NCBI GenBank assembly: GCA_907163345.1
Contig: CAJQUN010000033.1
Coordinates: 2,435,788-2,499,787 of the forward strand
Source: Haberlea rhodopensis
Taxonomy: Eukaryota > Streptophyta > Magnoliopsida > Lamiales > Gesneriaceae
DNA length: 64,000 nucleotides
Direction of reading: 5' to 3'
In this document: piece after piece, positions 1 through 11,279 of the stretch
How the letters are laid out: every line of letters begins with the position of its first letter
Numbering within the stretch: position 1 is the stretch's first letter
Notes under the pieces: generated by a model
Seen by the model: the letters and a program-made list of their open reading frames with translations, nothing else
Told to the model about the DNA's origin: nothing
The model's database searches: none
Made by a program: the position numbers and the translations under genes

Positions 1-2333
1 AAATATGGCCCCCGCATAACTGCAAAAGAAAAATGTAATCGTTGAGAAAATTTTGATCAACTCGATTTGCACATTCACCTATCATGGTATTATCATACAG
101 AGATGAGCCAGGCCGGAGTAGGCATCATTAAGTCCCATGGTTTAAGTAAGTTATTCAGATGATGCAATGAAATTATAATAAACTATTTTATCAAAACAAA
201 TAAATATGTGGACTTTACTAAGTATTAAGGAATTAATTAATCACAGCACACAAGCAAATAAAACAAGAGCCTATTAGGTAGGCTTTGCAAAATTTAATCC
301 TAGTAATATAAAAGAAATAACAGGTATGGGGAAAACTAATTTAGATTCCTAGATTCACATTTCAAATCGCTGGCATAAGATCGTTCCTTCAACTTCCCTC
401 CCCCATCAAGATAAACTATTAGAAAACCGACCATCAGACAGAGGTTTTAGCTCCTCTCGCATTGCAAGATCACTTGACACACAAACACAACACACACCAG
501 CAAATATCTAACTGATAAGATTTCATATTTGACTATTTCAGGTTGTATCATATGACTCGTTTAATGTTCAATTCAAAGTCATCAAGTCTCACCGCCTGAT
601 GTAGAATCTCCAGTTGAAACGTTTAAAGTCACATTCGAACGGTTAAAGCACCAAAAAAATCAACAAGAAGCAGGCTAAAGCACATTACTTACGCCATTGA
701 CAGAGTAGCTGAACCTTTTCCAGCCTTGGCCTCAACAACTTCAGTCCCACCATCTTGTGTTCGTTTTGTTAGAGCTTTAATGTCTTCATCTGACAAATTT
801 GCTTTTGGTGCTGCCTGTTTTAACGGTAAGTGTCACATGCATATGGCAGGCATTAATAAATTCCCTTATCTGGCAAAATAATGGCATAAATTGGAAAAAG
901 AGAAACCAGCGAAAATGCAGTACTTGTGAAAACAAGGGAAGAATGGTAATTCCAGCATGACCACCAACTACGGGTACATTCACACCTGCCAAAAACGAGA
1001 AAATGTTACAGGAATATAACTTACAGATGAAAAATCACAACTTAAAGCAAGCAAACACTATCTTGCCGTACCTGCCACATTGACCATGGCTTTACCAGCA
1101 TAGAATGTCTTGGCCCTCACCACATCGAGGGTAGTCACGCCAAACAGCCTCTTCTCATCATATACTCCCTTGCTCTTGAATATCTCTGCAGCAATTGGGA
1201 CTGTGGAGTTCACAGGGTTGCTAATCATATTGACAAGAGCCTGAAGTTTCAACAAGCTTATGCCTATTATTCTCATAATTATATCTCTCAGCAGCTAAGA
1301 AAAATCATTACAAATTAGAATACATGGAACTATAAATGCAATGAAATCCGTGAATTACTTTGGGGCTGTACTTCGCAATGGCCTCACAAAGAGATTTGAC
1401 AATGCCAGCGTTAATCTTGAAGAGGTCATCACGGGTCATGCCAGGCTTTCTGGGTACACCAGCTGGAATGATGACGATGTCTGAACCCTCGAGAGCCTGC
1501 CCTAGCTGCTCTTCTGACGCATATCCAGCCACCTACACAGATAACTACACAAATCAGATATACAGTTAAAACATCGAAGCAAATACTATAAGAAAGAAAA
1601 CAAAGCGATCAAAGCACGTGGTAGGCTACCGAGTATGATGCTGTCTCCACAATTCAACAGACAAACTTATAACCAACAGAATCATTATTAACTACTATGT
1701 CATTGACATTCAAACTTGATTTCGAGATACGAGAAGAAAGAAAATCAGATTAAAATCTTGGCAATCACTTTGTATTATTCTAATTCCAAAAAAAAAAACT
1801 GGGAAGCGAGAAGTTAGATGCGCAAGCTTCTATTTAATATACTGAGAGAACGCAAATGATCTTAGTTTCCTTAGAAATGAAAAATGGGGAAATATATCAT
1901 GTGACCTAAACTAAAGCATTAATAGATCCAAATCAATGAAGTGAAATTGAAAAAAAAAAAAAAGCACAAAAGAAGCTCAAAAAACCTAACACCAATGAGC
2001 AAACAACCGAAATAAAAAAGGGGAAAACAAAAAAATCAGATTAAAAGCGAAATAGATCCGTTTAACCTCGGATCTGGTGTTAATATGGCTGATATCAGCG
2101 GCGACGCCAGGAGTCCCAGCGATATCGTACAGAGCGAGCTTCGACACGAGAGGATTTAACTTCATCAAAAGAGATAGCGGCTGCCCGATCCCGCCGGCGG
2201 CTCCCAAAATGGTAACCTTCCGCTCTGGCGCATGCTCCGATGAGAAGCCGCGCCGCAATAGATACGACGAAGCAGCGGCTGTGGAGCTGCTGCTGTTCCT
2301 CCCGATAACAGATCTCAACATCGCGGCCTTCAT
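1..2333 (-). CDS. mMDH: Mitochondrial malate dehydrogenase, 3' end cut by window edge
   Basis: NAD-dependent malate dehydrogenase of the mitochondrial matrix; it interconverts malate and oxaloacetate in the TCA cycle. Exons on the minus strand are 2333-2067, 1532-1359, 1240-1072, 985-924, 814-693 and 19-1 (continuing past the edge), all with GT-AG borders and agreeing phases. They give 271 of about 345 residues. The start is the ATG at 2333 (MKAAMLRS). A second Met four codons on could also serve. The N-terminus is Ser/Ala/Arg-rich and ends RRGFSSEHAPERK, a typical mitochondrial presequence. The PTS2 signal of the glyoxysomal isoform is absent. Seen next are the NAD-binding loop GAAGGIGQP, the substrate-binding stretch IPAGVPRKPGMTRDDLF, the NPVNSTVP segment and the catalytic-His motif VVGGHAGITI. 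Exon 6 begins Y-A-G-A-I-F after a TTTTGCAG acceptor. The missing part should code the C-terminal helices. No frameshift or lost catalytic residue is visible. Family assignment is very secure; the choice between mMDH1 and mMDH2 is not possible. Confidence 0.96.
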
Positions 2334-2520
2334 TTCTACGCGTTGAAAGGCGAACAGAGGTGAAGTCAGACTCTGTGAAACTGTAATTGCAATTGTGAGG
2401 GAGTACTGTAGAGGAAAAAGGGTATTTATTTTATGGGAAAAAGGGGACTCGTCAAATTCGAGGCGCCGCTCCACGTAAGCGCACCCATTTTCCACCTTTA
2501 TTCTACGTTTTATCATCTCT
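2334..2520 (-). promoter_or_regulatory. Probable MDH leader and core promoter
   Basis: About 90-95 bases upstream of the MDH start, on the minus strand, is an ATAAATA-type sequence (plus 2423-2435, read as CCCATAAAATAAATACCC). It sits in a C/T-rich leader and is a reasonable TATA box. The open frame continues upstream of the chosen ATG, but that extension would bury the mitochondrial presequence, so I treat it as untranslated. Position is inferred from composition only. Confidence 0.35.
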
Positions 2521-4799
2521 CTTTTTATTTTATTAATTTATACATAAATATAACAGGAGAAGAATTTTTTTTATCTGATAGGGATAAATATTTTTTTCCG
2601 CAACCTACAAGACTTGATATCGAGTGATTCTAAAAAAGAAAGTTATTTTATCAATTAGGCTAATCCCGCAACTCCAGAAAAAGAATTATTAAGCAAATAA
2701 GTAGAGGACAACAAACTCATAAATTTTCATGGAAGATATAAACTTTAACATTTTGGTAAGAAAACAAATTTTATTGAAAAAAAAGACAAAAAGTTCGATA
2801 ATTTTTCATTTAAATTATTCTTCAACAATCAAAAGTTTAGCTAAAACACTTATTTTTTTTTTACATAAACAAATAATTTGTTTTCTATTATATTACGTGA
2901 AAATTTGAAAAATAATTTTGATCAAACATTTTTTTTTCGATGAGCGACTTTGTTTAATGATTTTTTTTGTAAAATAACCATCGAACACATTAAAAATAAA
3001 GGTCAAACAAATATCAAAATTAAAAAGATTATATTTGAAAATCATGGTCAAAGTAAGTATGAGCAATCAGAACAGAATAACTTAACCCCTCTTCTTGCTG
3101 CGAGGGCGTTGCACGAAACCAAACCGCCCCCAACAAGGACTCTTCCCTTGATCCTAGGCTTGCTTTAGAGGAAGATCTCTACTAAAGAGGGTAAGCGAGA
3201 CATAGCCCAGAAGCTCATGCACAGATTTACGAGGAGATGTACAGAATGAGCATTTCCAAACTCATGTTTAACCACGAGGGGAAAAGACCTAGTTGAGAAC
3301 AAGAATCAAAGCGGTGCCACCTTATCTAAGTAAATACGGAACTCTGTCCGAATTTTCACCTATTTTGATCTATTTAGTGATCAGTTCGCTAGTTTCTTTG
3401 ATCCCACTCGGTACGAAGAAGAGGATATGCCACACAAGTAAATGGCTAGTGATATTCATTCTGTAACGCATCTGGTATCTGTATCTTGGGACCACTGGCT
3501 CGCTTTAAAAACTTGTAAACGGTTTACACACCATTTCTTTATCATGTTCATCTCCATAAATATCAGGGATCCAAAAACGATGCCCACAATGCTCTCTTTC
3601 ATAAATTTCATGAAATGCTTGCAACATTAGGGAGCTTTGGGTAATAACCAACTACTGGACATTGCCTACGTCTTTTGCAAGAAGCCTAAACATCTATGGC
3701 TATGGGAGAGCTTGAAACAGAGTAATATATATTGTTTTAACTGATTCATCCGGTACAGCTAAATCTTGATTGACTGGCCTTGAGATGTCAATAAGAGAAA
3801 TGTGCGAGTGACAGAATCCCTTTCGCTATCCTGCATATTTATGTGTTTCAATTTCTTTGCAATCAACCAACTTGTAAAACTGACACCATTTTAGTGATGA
3901 AGAATTCGATGCACGCCAGGTCTAATTAACTGAATGCCTCGCACAACACATTATAAGGCGCATTGTGTAGCTCCCATTTTCAGGAGTTCTGGGCTCCATG
4001 ATATTGTCTATTGAAAGATGGCTGCTTTTCAGAAGGTGGACGGTGGCTCACTCACTGTGCATTTGAAGGCTTGGCCGGTGGTGGACGGTGGCACACCTCG
4101 GGACATCAATCGTCAACGTTGGAGGAAGACAAACCCAAAATGTTGATCATTTCCGGGAGCGTTTCATTCCTATATAGACACCTCAATCCATTCTGTGTAA
4201 GTTATCTCTCATCTGTTTAGCATCTGAATATGCTAAGTGAGTTTTGAGTGGATCGATGAATATTTCTATAATTCTTGTAAATATATCAATAAATTCTGTG
4301 CTTGACGTAGGCGATTGCCGAACAACATAAATATTTGATGTTCTGTCGGTGTGTGTGACGTGTAGACTTTATTGGTTTTTTGAGTCGGAGTTATGTGCTA
4401 CAGATTACCATTTTAATCTTTTTTATATATATAAAATACTCAATTTTAATCTGGTATAGCCCTTTATTTGATTGATTTAAAACATTTGTAAATTATTCAA
4501 ATTGTTTGATCACCAAAAAGTGTGATCTTCGATAAATAAGGAAATACATCACTGTTCTTCAATGTTAATAATAATTGCGTCAATCTTCTGGCACAACAAT
4601 TGTCAATAGGCAACAAGTTGTTTGCTTGCTAATGGATGGGGACCGTAGCTATAACTTGACATAGTCCATTTGCTAGTTGATCCCAACCAGAATTACCGGT
4701 CAAATGTCATGGTGGTTTTCCATGCATTTTCTGGTGTTGTAAACAGAGTCACTTGAAGAGATCTATAATCAATCAAGCAATCAATCAACGACAGAGATC
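2521..4799. other. Intergenic stretch, no gene recognised
   Basis: AT-rich DNA to about 3050, then more mixed sequence. Around 4140-4310 there is a TATATAGAC box followed about 100 bases later by AATAAATTC-type polyadenylation sequence. That spacing is seen in the LTR of a copia-type retroelement, but I cannot find paired LTRs, a primer-binding site or coding domains. Short open frames here have no recognisable product. Confidence 0.4.
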
Positions 4800-4976
4800 A
4801 TGGGAGAAATTTCATTTGGATTTTGTGAAGGGAGAAAAATTGCAAAGGGAAGTTGCTTTGGCAGATCAGATTCGGTTTGCCAAGGACAGAAGAGCCAACC
4901 AACATCTGCTCAACCAGCCTCGAAATGTCATCTTTGGGACAAACTGAATAGAGAAGCTGAGACTGATTATCTATAG
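4800..4976 (+). CDS. Possible 58-residue small protein, unrecognised
   Basis: An ATG at 4800 opens a 58-codon frame ending with TAG at 4974-4976. The predicted peptide begins MGEISFGFCEGRK, is hydrophilic with five Cys, and ends DKLNREAETDYL. It has no signal peptide or membrane segment. The preceding sequence (repeated AATCAATCAA) looks like a plant 5' leader, and the codon choice is unremarkable. Many plant small proteins have this size, but I do not recognise the family, and a frame this short can arise by chance. It is listed because the acidic/aromatic C-terminus looks more like protein than the surrounding shadow frames. Confidence 0.2.
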   Translation: MGEISFGFCEGRKIAKGSCFGRSDSVCQGQKSQPTSAQPASKCHLWDKLNREAETDYL

Positions 4977-5955
4977 CACAAAGCACTTATAACGCTAATT
5001 ATCAAGATGTGTGTATTTTACAGTCTCATTATTTACTAGTGGTTAGCCAACAGAACTGTTATCGATTTCATAGAACCACCGGCACACAACTTGTTAAAAA
5101 GTTTCAGTTTTCTGTAATTACATTCCCCTCTTTTTCCTCGTCCGACACAAAACGAAAAATGTATTCGTGATAATAACAACAGCATGAGCGACAGAAGCGT
5201 AACTGCTCCTAATCGTGATTCGTGACCTTGGCAGTGTGGTAAAATCATTAAATTGGTGCAACCCATATTCGATGGATTTACGGGATGTGCACAACAGCAC
5301 AAGAGATATGGAATCCCAAATCACCAACCCAAAATGTATCTAATATTCTAATCAATCCGTTTCTCCCATGGTTTTTCCTCCTCTTTCGATGGGTGTGGTT
5401 GTTTTCTTGTCATTCGCGTTATTCTTTTTATTTTTATTTCTTGTATCTGACTTCTCTTTTTTGATTTGGCCTGTGAAAATGCAGGATAGAAGGCCGGCTT
5501 CATCATCTGGTTTGGTTCGCAGTTTTTGTCCTCTTCGGTTCTACTTTGCCTGTTTTTTTAATCTTGTTTGGTTTGTTGTTCTTTTCCTCTTTGGTTCTCC
5601 TTTGCTTGCTTTTTTTATCTGGTCTTTCTCATTGGGGCTATTTAGTCGGTCAACAGGGGCAGCTCCCATATTTTATGTCATTAATTTTTGCTCCCTAAAA
5701 AAATATTTAGACACCCATATTTAATTTTTTTTATTTATTAGGATAAGGGGATGAATTGGTTTCAAACCCTAGACAAACTCCAAGGGAAGGGAAATAACTT
5801 AATATTGGGGCACCGCCCTGATAGTCTAGACACCTCAGTTGTTGGGTGGAGTTGTTGCCGATAATGAGTCCCAGAGTAGTGTGATTGTATCCCCTGCCGA
5901 GAATGATGTCTCTCGTGGTATTGTTTTGATTGTTCCTTGTCCGTATGACTTGCTA
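4977..5955. other. Intergenic stretch, no gene recognised
   Basis: T-rich on the plus strand between 5370 and 5720, which creates a spurious hydrophobic frame. From 5740 to 5955 the sequence has higher complexity and an open frame, but no known domain. The right end of that frame runs into the repeat that starts near 5956, so it is probably part of an old transposable element. Confidence 0.4.
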
Positions 5956-6345
5956 ATCCGATATGCGGGGAGTCCTAAATTTAATTTTTGGAGAATATTC
6001 TACGGAGTTATTTTCTTGGTCTCAGTTTCAAATCCAATATTTAATTGGTTGTATAGTTAGTTATATTTATACGTGTAAATCTGTTTGCATGTACATTCAG
6101 ATTTACATCAACTCAGTTTTCATAATCAAGAGACCATGCACGTACAATATGCTTATGCCAATATAATTTATACTTATATTTTATAAGTTCTTATGTTTAA
6201 ATTTGGAAAATATAAATGATCTTATTATTAGCATATAATATGAAAATATATTGTTGAATTTCTCAATCGTGAAGTCGAGTTCAATGGGCTAATGCATTTT
6301 TTGGGAGGACAAAAATGAATATTTGATTCGCATGATATTAACAAA
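5956..6345 (+). repeat. Diverged direct repeat, copy 1 (intact)
   Basis: This stretch matches 6487-6528 plus 6863-7170 in the same orientation. Shared landmarks in order: GAGTCCTAAATTT before GAGAATATTC; TTTAATTGGTTGTAT; ACATTCAGATTTACAT; AATCAAGAGACC followed by TGCACGT; TTATATTTTATAA; and GAATATTTGATTC. Roughly 70-80% identical by eye. No terminal repeats or coding capacity could be defined. It is the uninterrupted copy, so it shows the pre-insertion state of the TRIM site. Confidence 0.75.
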
Positions 6346-6486
6346 TAAAGATTTTTTTTAACGTATAATTGATAAGAGTTGGGAAATAACACTTCCTCTG
6401 TCAATTTCCTTTAAAAGCACGTAAAAGGTTAATTTTTAATCTTCACGCATGAAAGTTATAAATTGAAAACTTATCTTTTATGTTTA

Positions 6487-7170
6487 GCATATGAGGGGAA
6501 TCCTAGATTTGAATTTTTGGAAAATATTTATTAAGAATACATGGGTTACAACTCAAAACCAATTGGCGATGAGTTTAATAACGCATGTATCTTATAAAGA
6601 GCTAATATAGCTTGTAAATTCTCATTGTGACAATTCTCAACACGTCCCCCTCACGTGTGACATTATATAAGTCAAACACATGGATTGATAACATGGGCAA
6701 CATTGAGCATGCGGGCGGCATAGTCAATCACATGATAACCTAATTCTGATACCATATTAAGAATACATGTGATTCCAATTCAAAATCATTGGTGATGAGT
6801 GTAGTAAATCTTATAAGAGCTAATATAGCTTGTAAATTCCAAAAGTGACACAATTCTCAATGATATTCTAATGAATTATTTTGTTGGTCGCAATTTCTAA
6901 TCCAAGATTTAATTGGTTGTATAATTATATGTATCTGCAAATATCTCTGTGCATATATACATTCAGATTTACATAAATTCAGGTTACCCATAAATTCAGT
7001 TTAACATAATCAAGAGACCGTGCACGTTCAATATGCATATGCCGATATAATGTATACATATATTTTATAAATTCATATTTTTCAATGTCGATTTTCCCAT
7101 CTTGTGATCAAATTCAGTGGGATAATGATTTTTTTTTGGAAGACGGAAATGTATATTTGATTCATATAAA
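6487..7170 (+). repeat. Diverged direct repeat, copy 2 (split by TRIM)
   Basis: Second copy of the repeat at 5956-6345. It is interrupted between 6528 and 6863 by a complete TRIM element and resumes with GATATTCTAATGAATT, which corresponds to GAATATTCTACGGAGTT in copy 1. It ends shortly before the 3' flank of the MORF8 gene, so the MORF8 transcript may end near or inside it. Confidence 0.75.
6529..6862 (-). mobile_element. Complete TRIM retrotransposon with 5-bp TSD
   Basis: A 334-bp element made of two terminal direct repeats, 6529-6642 (114 bp) and 6755-6862 (108 bp), around a 112-bp centre. On the minus strand the LTR starts TGTTGAGAATTG and ends TTCTTAATA (TA in place of CA). A primer-binding site complementary to initiator tRNA-Met, TGGTATCAGA, lies directly after the 5' LTR (plus 6745-6754). 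A polypurine tract GTGAGGGGGACG lies directly before the 3' LTR (plus 6643-6655). The flanks carry the 5-bp duplication ATATT (6524-6528 and 6863-6867). There is no coding capacity, as expected of a TRIM. The two LTRs differ at many positions, so the insertion is not recent. Confidence 0.88.
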
Positions 7171-7415
7171 AAGTCATTGGTTTTTTCCAATTTAGTGATA
7201 TTACTTATTAGGATTGTATGTATCATATGCTTTTTTGGGCAAAGCATCAATGTCCTCACCATCCTAAATGACAAGATCGTGAAGCTCATTTGCCCTGGAC
7301 TAACCTATAAGCACATCAATAACAAACCAAAAAGCTGCATCCATAGGGCTTACGAAACTTTAAAGCACAGCCGAGATCTCATAATTTTCACGAATGCTGT
7401 TGTTATATACATATC
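7171..7415 (-). other. Probable 3' untranslated region of MORF8
   Basis: Sequence directly downstream (minus strand) of the MORF8 stop codon. Several A/T-rich stretches could serve as polyadenylation signals; none stands out. No other gene is seen. Confidence 0.4.
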
Positions 7416-9973
7416 TCAATAATTTGGTGGAGGAAAATCTCTTCCAGGTATGTTCTGGTTCTCGTTCTGGTAAGCACTTCCACCACCAAAGTCTTGAGCA
7501 TAGCCACTCTGATTGTGTCCTTGTCCCCTAACAGGCCCCATGTTCGGATTTTGTCCCGGAACAGGCCCCATGTTCGGAGAATGACTGTTCTGATATTGTC
7601 CCGGAACAGGTCCCATGTTCGGAGAATGACTGTTCTGATATTGTCCCGGAACAGGTCCCATGTTCTGATATTGTCCCGGACCAGGCCTCATGTTTGGATT
7701 TTGTCCCGGACCAGGCCCCATGTTTGGATTTTGTCCCGGACCAGGCCCCATGTTTGGATTTTGTCCTGGGCTTCCAGGCCCCATGTTTGGATTTTGTCCC
7801 GGACTCGGAGGACCCATGTTTGAAGCATAGCTGTTGGGATTTGGTACCTGTCCAGATCCCCTATTTGCACCAAAACTGTTCTGATTTGGTCCAGGACCAG
7901 ATTGATACGGCGGCATTCCACCGGTTGGCACATTGCCATACTGATAGTTTGAGGTATTGCTGGAAACCTCTCTAGTGTTTGGTGGATAATTTCCTGGGTT
8001 ACTTGGAGGCACATTTCCCCCATAGTTCGACTGTCCTCCCATGTTATTGGGCTGCTGATGCGTGTTGGGTTGCATTGCTCCTGTGTTAGGCACATTTGGT
8101 GGTATCGCAGTCATACTTGGTGGCAGCCCGGGGTTACCACCAGGACTTCCAACATTGGCTCCATAGTTCTGATTGTTCATTTGCATGTCCCTTCTTCTTT
8201 CAAAGTTTCTAGATCTGTCAAAATTACGAGGTCTGTCATTGCGCCTGTTCCTCTCGTTTGCCCTAGCATTGTTCCTCACCCATTCCTCATGATACTTAGG
8301 GTCATATGGAACAGCCTGCCCGTTGATAAAAGGTTCCCCTGCAATAAGCAAACTTATAATATCAAAGTTAACTATCCCTTCTGACCAAGCAGGAGCATGT
8401 AGAAGGAAACAAGAAGTATATTGAATGATCTAACCAACGATAGATGAAATAATATGCATTAGATACAAAAACTCGAAATCAAAGAAGTCAGGCGACAGGC
8501 ACATTTCACAGTTGCGGTTCATAGGTAATAGCACAGGTGCAAGATCAAGGAAAGTGACAGGTGAGAACTACAGAATGGTCCCGTCACACAAGAAACAAGA
8601 GAAGTCAATAGACAGGCCATCACGGTGCAACAAATGTACCATGCAACTCCATACCTCCATAATCCTTATTTCTCACATCCAAGTACGAATCCGGAAGCAC
8701 CCATCGGACCTTCGGAAGTTCTGCACCACAAGGGATTTAAATCAGACAAAAATAAAGAATTCAAACCCTTGTCAGAATACAGAGATGCGAAAACCCAATA
8801 ACCTTTCAACTTGTAAGAAAGCTCTTCTGACACAAGGGCTCCAAAGGCAAAGTAATGCCTAGTAGAGACCGAATATATTTTCATCCTCGCTTCTTCCTCG
8901 CTGTCAATAGCAAAAGTTCACTCATCATTTACCAATAAAAGAAAACGCCACAATAGAATCAGACATAGCCATATGGTTTGAAAAAAAATAAAGACTCGAT
9001 ATGCAATTAGACACAAACGAATTTAAGCAATTTGGTTGTCAACTTAATACACATCATTCCCCTTAAATATGAATCGTTACTCTCATACCAGAGACACGCA
9101 ACCAACAACATTTTAACAAGAAATGTATCGCTCACCCACGTTAGTAAATTTTATAGGAAGTTCAGAAACGCGTGATTCATTAATTCCAGCATTCTCTTCA
9201 GAAAACAAACCAGGCCGATGAAAGGCGGAAATTGAAATGTCTAAGCCCCATATCTTACAACAGACCTTCTACCATCATCTCATGTCGTCCTATGCACCAT
9301 ACTTTTGTCAAAAACATGAAAACGCATACCTTTTATTCCTGTCATGATTTTCGCAACTAAACTCTGTTCGTTCGTTAAGATCACAGCACAACAATCAAAA
9401 GTCAAACTAATAATCGGGGTATATATTTTCTTCATGTTTCCACGTTCATAGTACATTAACCAAATGTTCCACAAACAACTACATGGTATATCTCATCAAT
9501 CTACAGAGCATACAAATACGATAAGTCATACAAACTTTAAACAAAAATAATATACTGTAACTCAGATATACAAACCTTCCCACAACCGTAGCTAGGGTTT
9601 TGATGTAACTATCGATAATTTCATCTCTCGTCGGCTCACCCTCCGGCTTTTCCATAACCACGAGCCAATGCTCGAAATCGCAACCATCGAGCAGAATCGT
9701 CTCCTTGGGTGGACGATTGGACCAGTTAGGGTTCGGATCATTAAGAGATGAAGACGTATGTCGAGTCGCGAAACCTCTAGCAGACAACGCTGGTGTGAGG
9801 CGTCGGAAATTGGAAGAGGAAGCCGCGGCAACAAGAGGGCGAATGCGGAAGAGGAATGAAGAAGAGTTCGGAAGAACGGTTAAGGATGCGGTGGTGTATG
9901 AGCGGGATAAGGTGGTGATCAGATTTTGCTTGGTGGTGCCGAAAAGAGAGCGAGTGATATAGCGAGTCGCCAT
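7416..9973 (-). CDS. MORF8: Multiple organellar RNA editing factor 8 (RIP1) homologue
   Basis: MORF/RIP proteins bind PPR editing factors and are needed for C-to-U RNA editing in mitochondria and plastids. Minus-strand exons are 9973-9576, 8900-8803, 8720-8655 and 8338-7416; phases agree and give 494 residues. Residues 1 to about 70 form a Ser/Arg/Ala-rich dual-targeting type presequence ending ALSARGFATR. The MORF box follows: ETILLDGCDFEHWLVVMEKP, then DSYIKTLA, KIYSVSTRHYFAFGALVSE, LPKVRWVLPDSYLDVRNKDY and YGGEPFING. The rest is basic (repeated R-N-F-E/D) and then Gly/Pro/Asn/Gln-rich, with tandem GPGPGQNPNM-like units. The long Q/N/G/P tail is typical of MORF8 among the family and separates it from MORF2 and MORF9. 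Start chosen at 9973, the first Met before the presequence. A telo-box lies just upstream. The tail is low-complexity and its length probably varies between individuals. Confidence 0.95.
7531..7815 (-). repeat. Coding minisatellite in the MORF8 tail
   Basis: Tandem units of about 27-30 and 45 bp inside exon 4 encode repeated GPGPGQNPNM and GPVPGQYQNSHSPNM segments. Neighbouring units are nearly identical at the DNA level (TTTGGATTTTGTCCCGGACC repeats at 7690-7750), which points to recent slippage or unequal exchange. All units keep the reading frame. Confidence 0.85.
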
Positions 9974-9995
9974 TTTCAGGATATTTTTAGGCGTT

Positions 9996-10004
9996 AAACC
10001 CTAG
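9996..10004 (+). promoter_or_regulatory. Telo-box upstream of MORF8
   Basis: AAACCCTAG lies 23 bases upstream of the MORF8 start codon (reverse orientation relative to the gene). Telo-boxes (AAACCCTA) are common near the transcription start of plant genes for translation and organelle biogenesis, which fits an organellar editing factor. Confidence 0.6.
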
Positions 10005-10009
10005 CAAGT

Positions 10010-10304
10010 AGATATTGGAAGTTCAGCTTATCGACATGGGGATTTTCTCGGCTTAAGCGGGTTGGAATTTGCACTAATCCACTGGATAACACGAAATTCG
10101 TAAAACTCCCCCAAGTATTTTTAAAATTGTAGTAATGTCAATATTCATTATTTTTGGATAATTGTTATAAAACAACACACTCTTAATTTTTTTTATAGCA
10201 GGAAAAACAACCAAATTGGCAAATACAGCAAAATTCTGAAATAACAAACACAAAACTCACACTACCCTAAGAAATAATACAAGTGAACTCAAGGTGCTCA
10301 TAGA
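10010..10304. other. MORF8 upstream region, no other feature
   Basis: Short AT-rich spacer. It presumably contains the MORF8 core promoter, but no TATA box stands out. Confidence 0.3.
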
Positions 10305-10860
10305 CAGGATTGAATCGGTTCTGAATTGGATCCAACCAGTCCAGGAGCGAAACGGGTTGGAACCGGATCAATTCGGTTCCGGTTCCATGGCCAATCCGAT
10401 CCGGTGATCCGAATCGATTTCGGATTAAACCAGTTTCAATATGGAACCGGTCCGCCTTTTAATAAAAAAACATTTTTGAAAAAAAATTGAAATTTAGCAT
10501 TTTTAAAAAAAATTGTAAATACCTTATTAAAATAATACATTAATTGTGATATAAAAAAATACAAACTTTATTGAATATGAAAAGTATGAGGTAAAATCTA
10601 CGGCATTTAAATTAATAAAAAATTTACATTATTCATTAATTGATTAATATAGTCTTCGCAAATTCTACTTCATCTTCGGAACTTTGATTGCCAAACTCGT
10701 CGACTCCTCCGTCCCTTTCATTCTTTCGCTCTACATCAAACCAAAAGATTAAATTGAGAGCATTTTGTTTGTTCATCAAGTTTCTTCTTTTTGAGTGCTT
10801 TGAACCTTTGTGGTTTGAGGACTTGTGATTTGGAGTGCTCCTATCACAAGGCATAGTCGT
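10305..10860. mobile_element. hAT-like remnant with GGTTCCGG-rich end
   Basis: 10310-10460 is dense in GGTTCC, CCGGATC and CGGTTCCGG words, the subterminal style of plant hAT elements with 'GGAACCGG' ends, and is followed by AT-rich DNA. A minus-strand frame at 10636-10854 (basic and Ser/Lys-rich, starting MPCDRSTPNHK) could be the start of a broken coding exon, but has no recognisable domain. No matching opposite terminus or target-site duplication was found, so this is a fragment at best. Confidence 0.3.
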
Positions 10861-10869
10861 TGTATCTTG

Positions 10870-11279
10870 TGAGACAAATTGTCATAGCAAACCGTTAGCA
10901 GCAAGGCGGGGTAATATTCTCTTAAGGACGGAGATTACAAATCTCGCCTCCACATAAATTTTGAAGTCATTGTTATTTTGTTACTAAATTCCTAAGATAC
11001 ACTTTGTGAGAGAAAACCGACAACAACACTTTGCCCCGCATAGCACTTATCTCCCGGTGTTTCCTGCCGGTAACCGGCTCTGATACAATTCTGTCATGCC
11101 CCCGGCCCGGGCCCGCGCAAGCGCGACTGCACAATGGGCTCCTATAGCAACTACTTTTTATCCGTCCTCACTCTACGAAAATGGTTTACCCAAGTTTCTA
11201 TAATACTCCATTGTAAACTTTTATAAATCACTTTAAATTTTCATCCACAATCAATGTAACGTGGGATAAGGGTATTACA
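10870..11279 (-). mobile_element. LTR retrotransposon remnant: LTR plus primer-binding site
   Basis: 11092-11279 begins TGTCATGCCC and ends GGGTATTACA on the plus strand, so it has TG...CA ends with a short inverted repeat (TGTNATRCCC). Abutting it on the left, read on the minus strand, is a sequence close to the tRNA-Met primer-binding site (TGTATCAGAGCC, plus 11078-11089). That makes this the 5' LTR of a minus-strand element whose internal region runs left to about 10870 and is then lost. No second LTR and no gag/pol domain were seen. Confidence 0.5.

Noticed and set aside
1986..2516. MDH frame extended upstream and into intron 1
   Set aside because: The upstream part would displace the mitochondrial presequence, and the downstream part is past a clear donor at 2066.
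5368..5724. 118-codon hydrophobic frame that looks like a membrane protein
   Set aside because: It comes from T-rich DNA, has no homologous features, no splice context and an unlikely residue content.
7494..7823. Plus-strand open frame of 109 codons with HVRILSRNRP-like repeats
   Set aside because: It lies antisense to the repeat region of MORF8 exon 4, and its periodicity is the shadow of that repeat.
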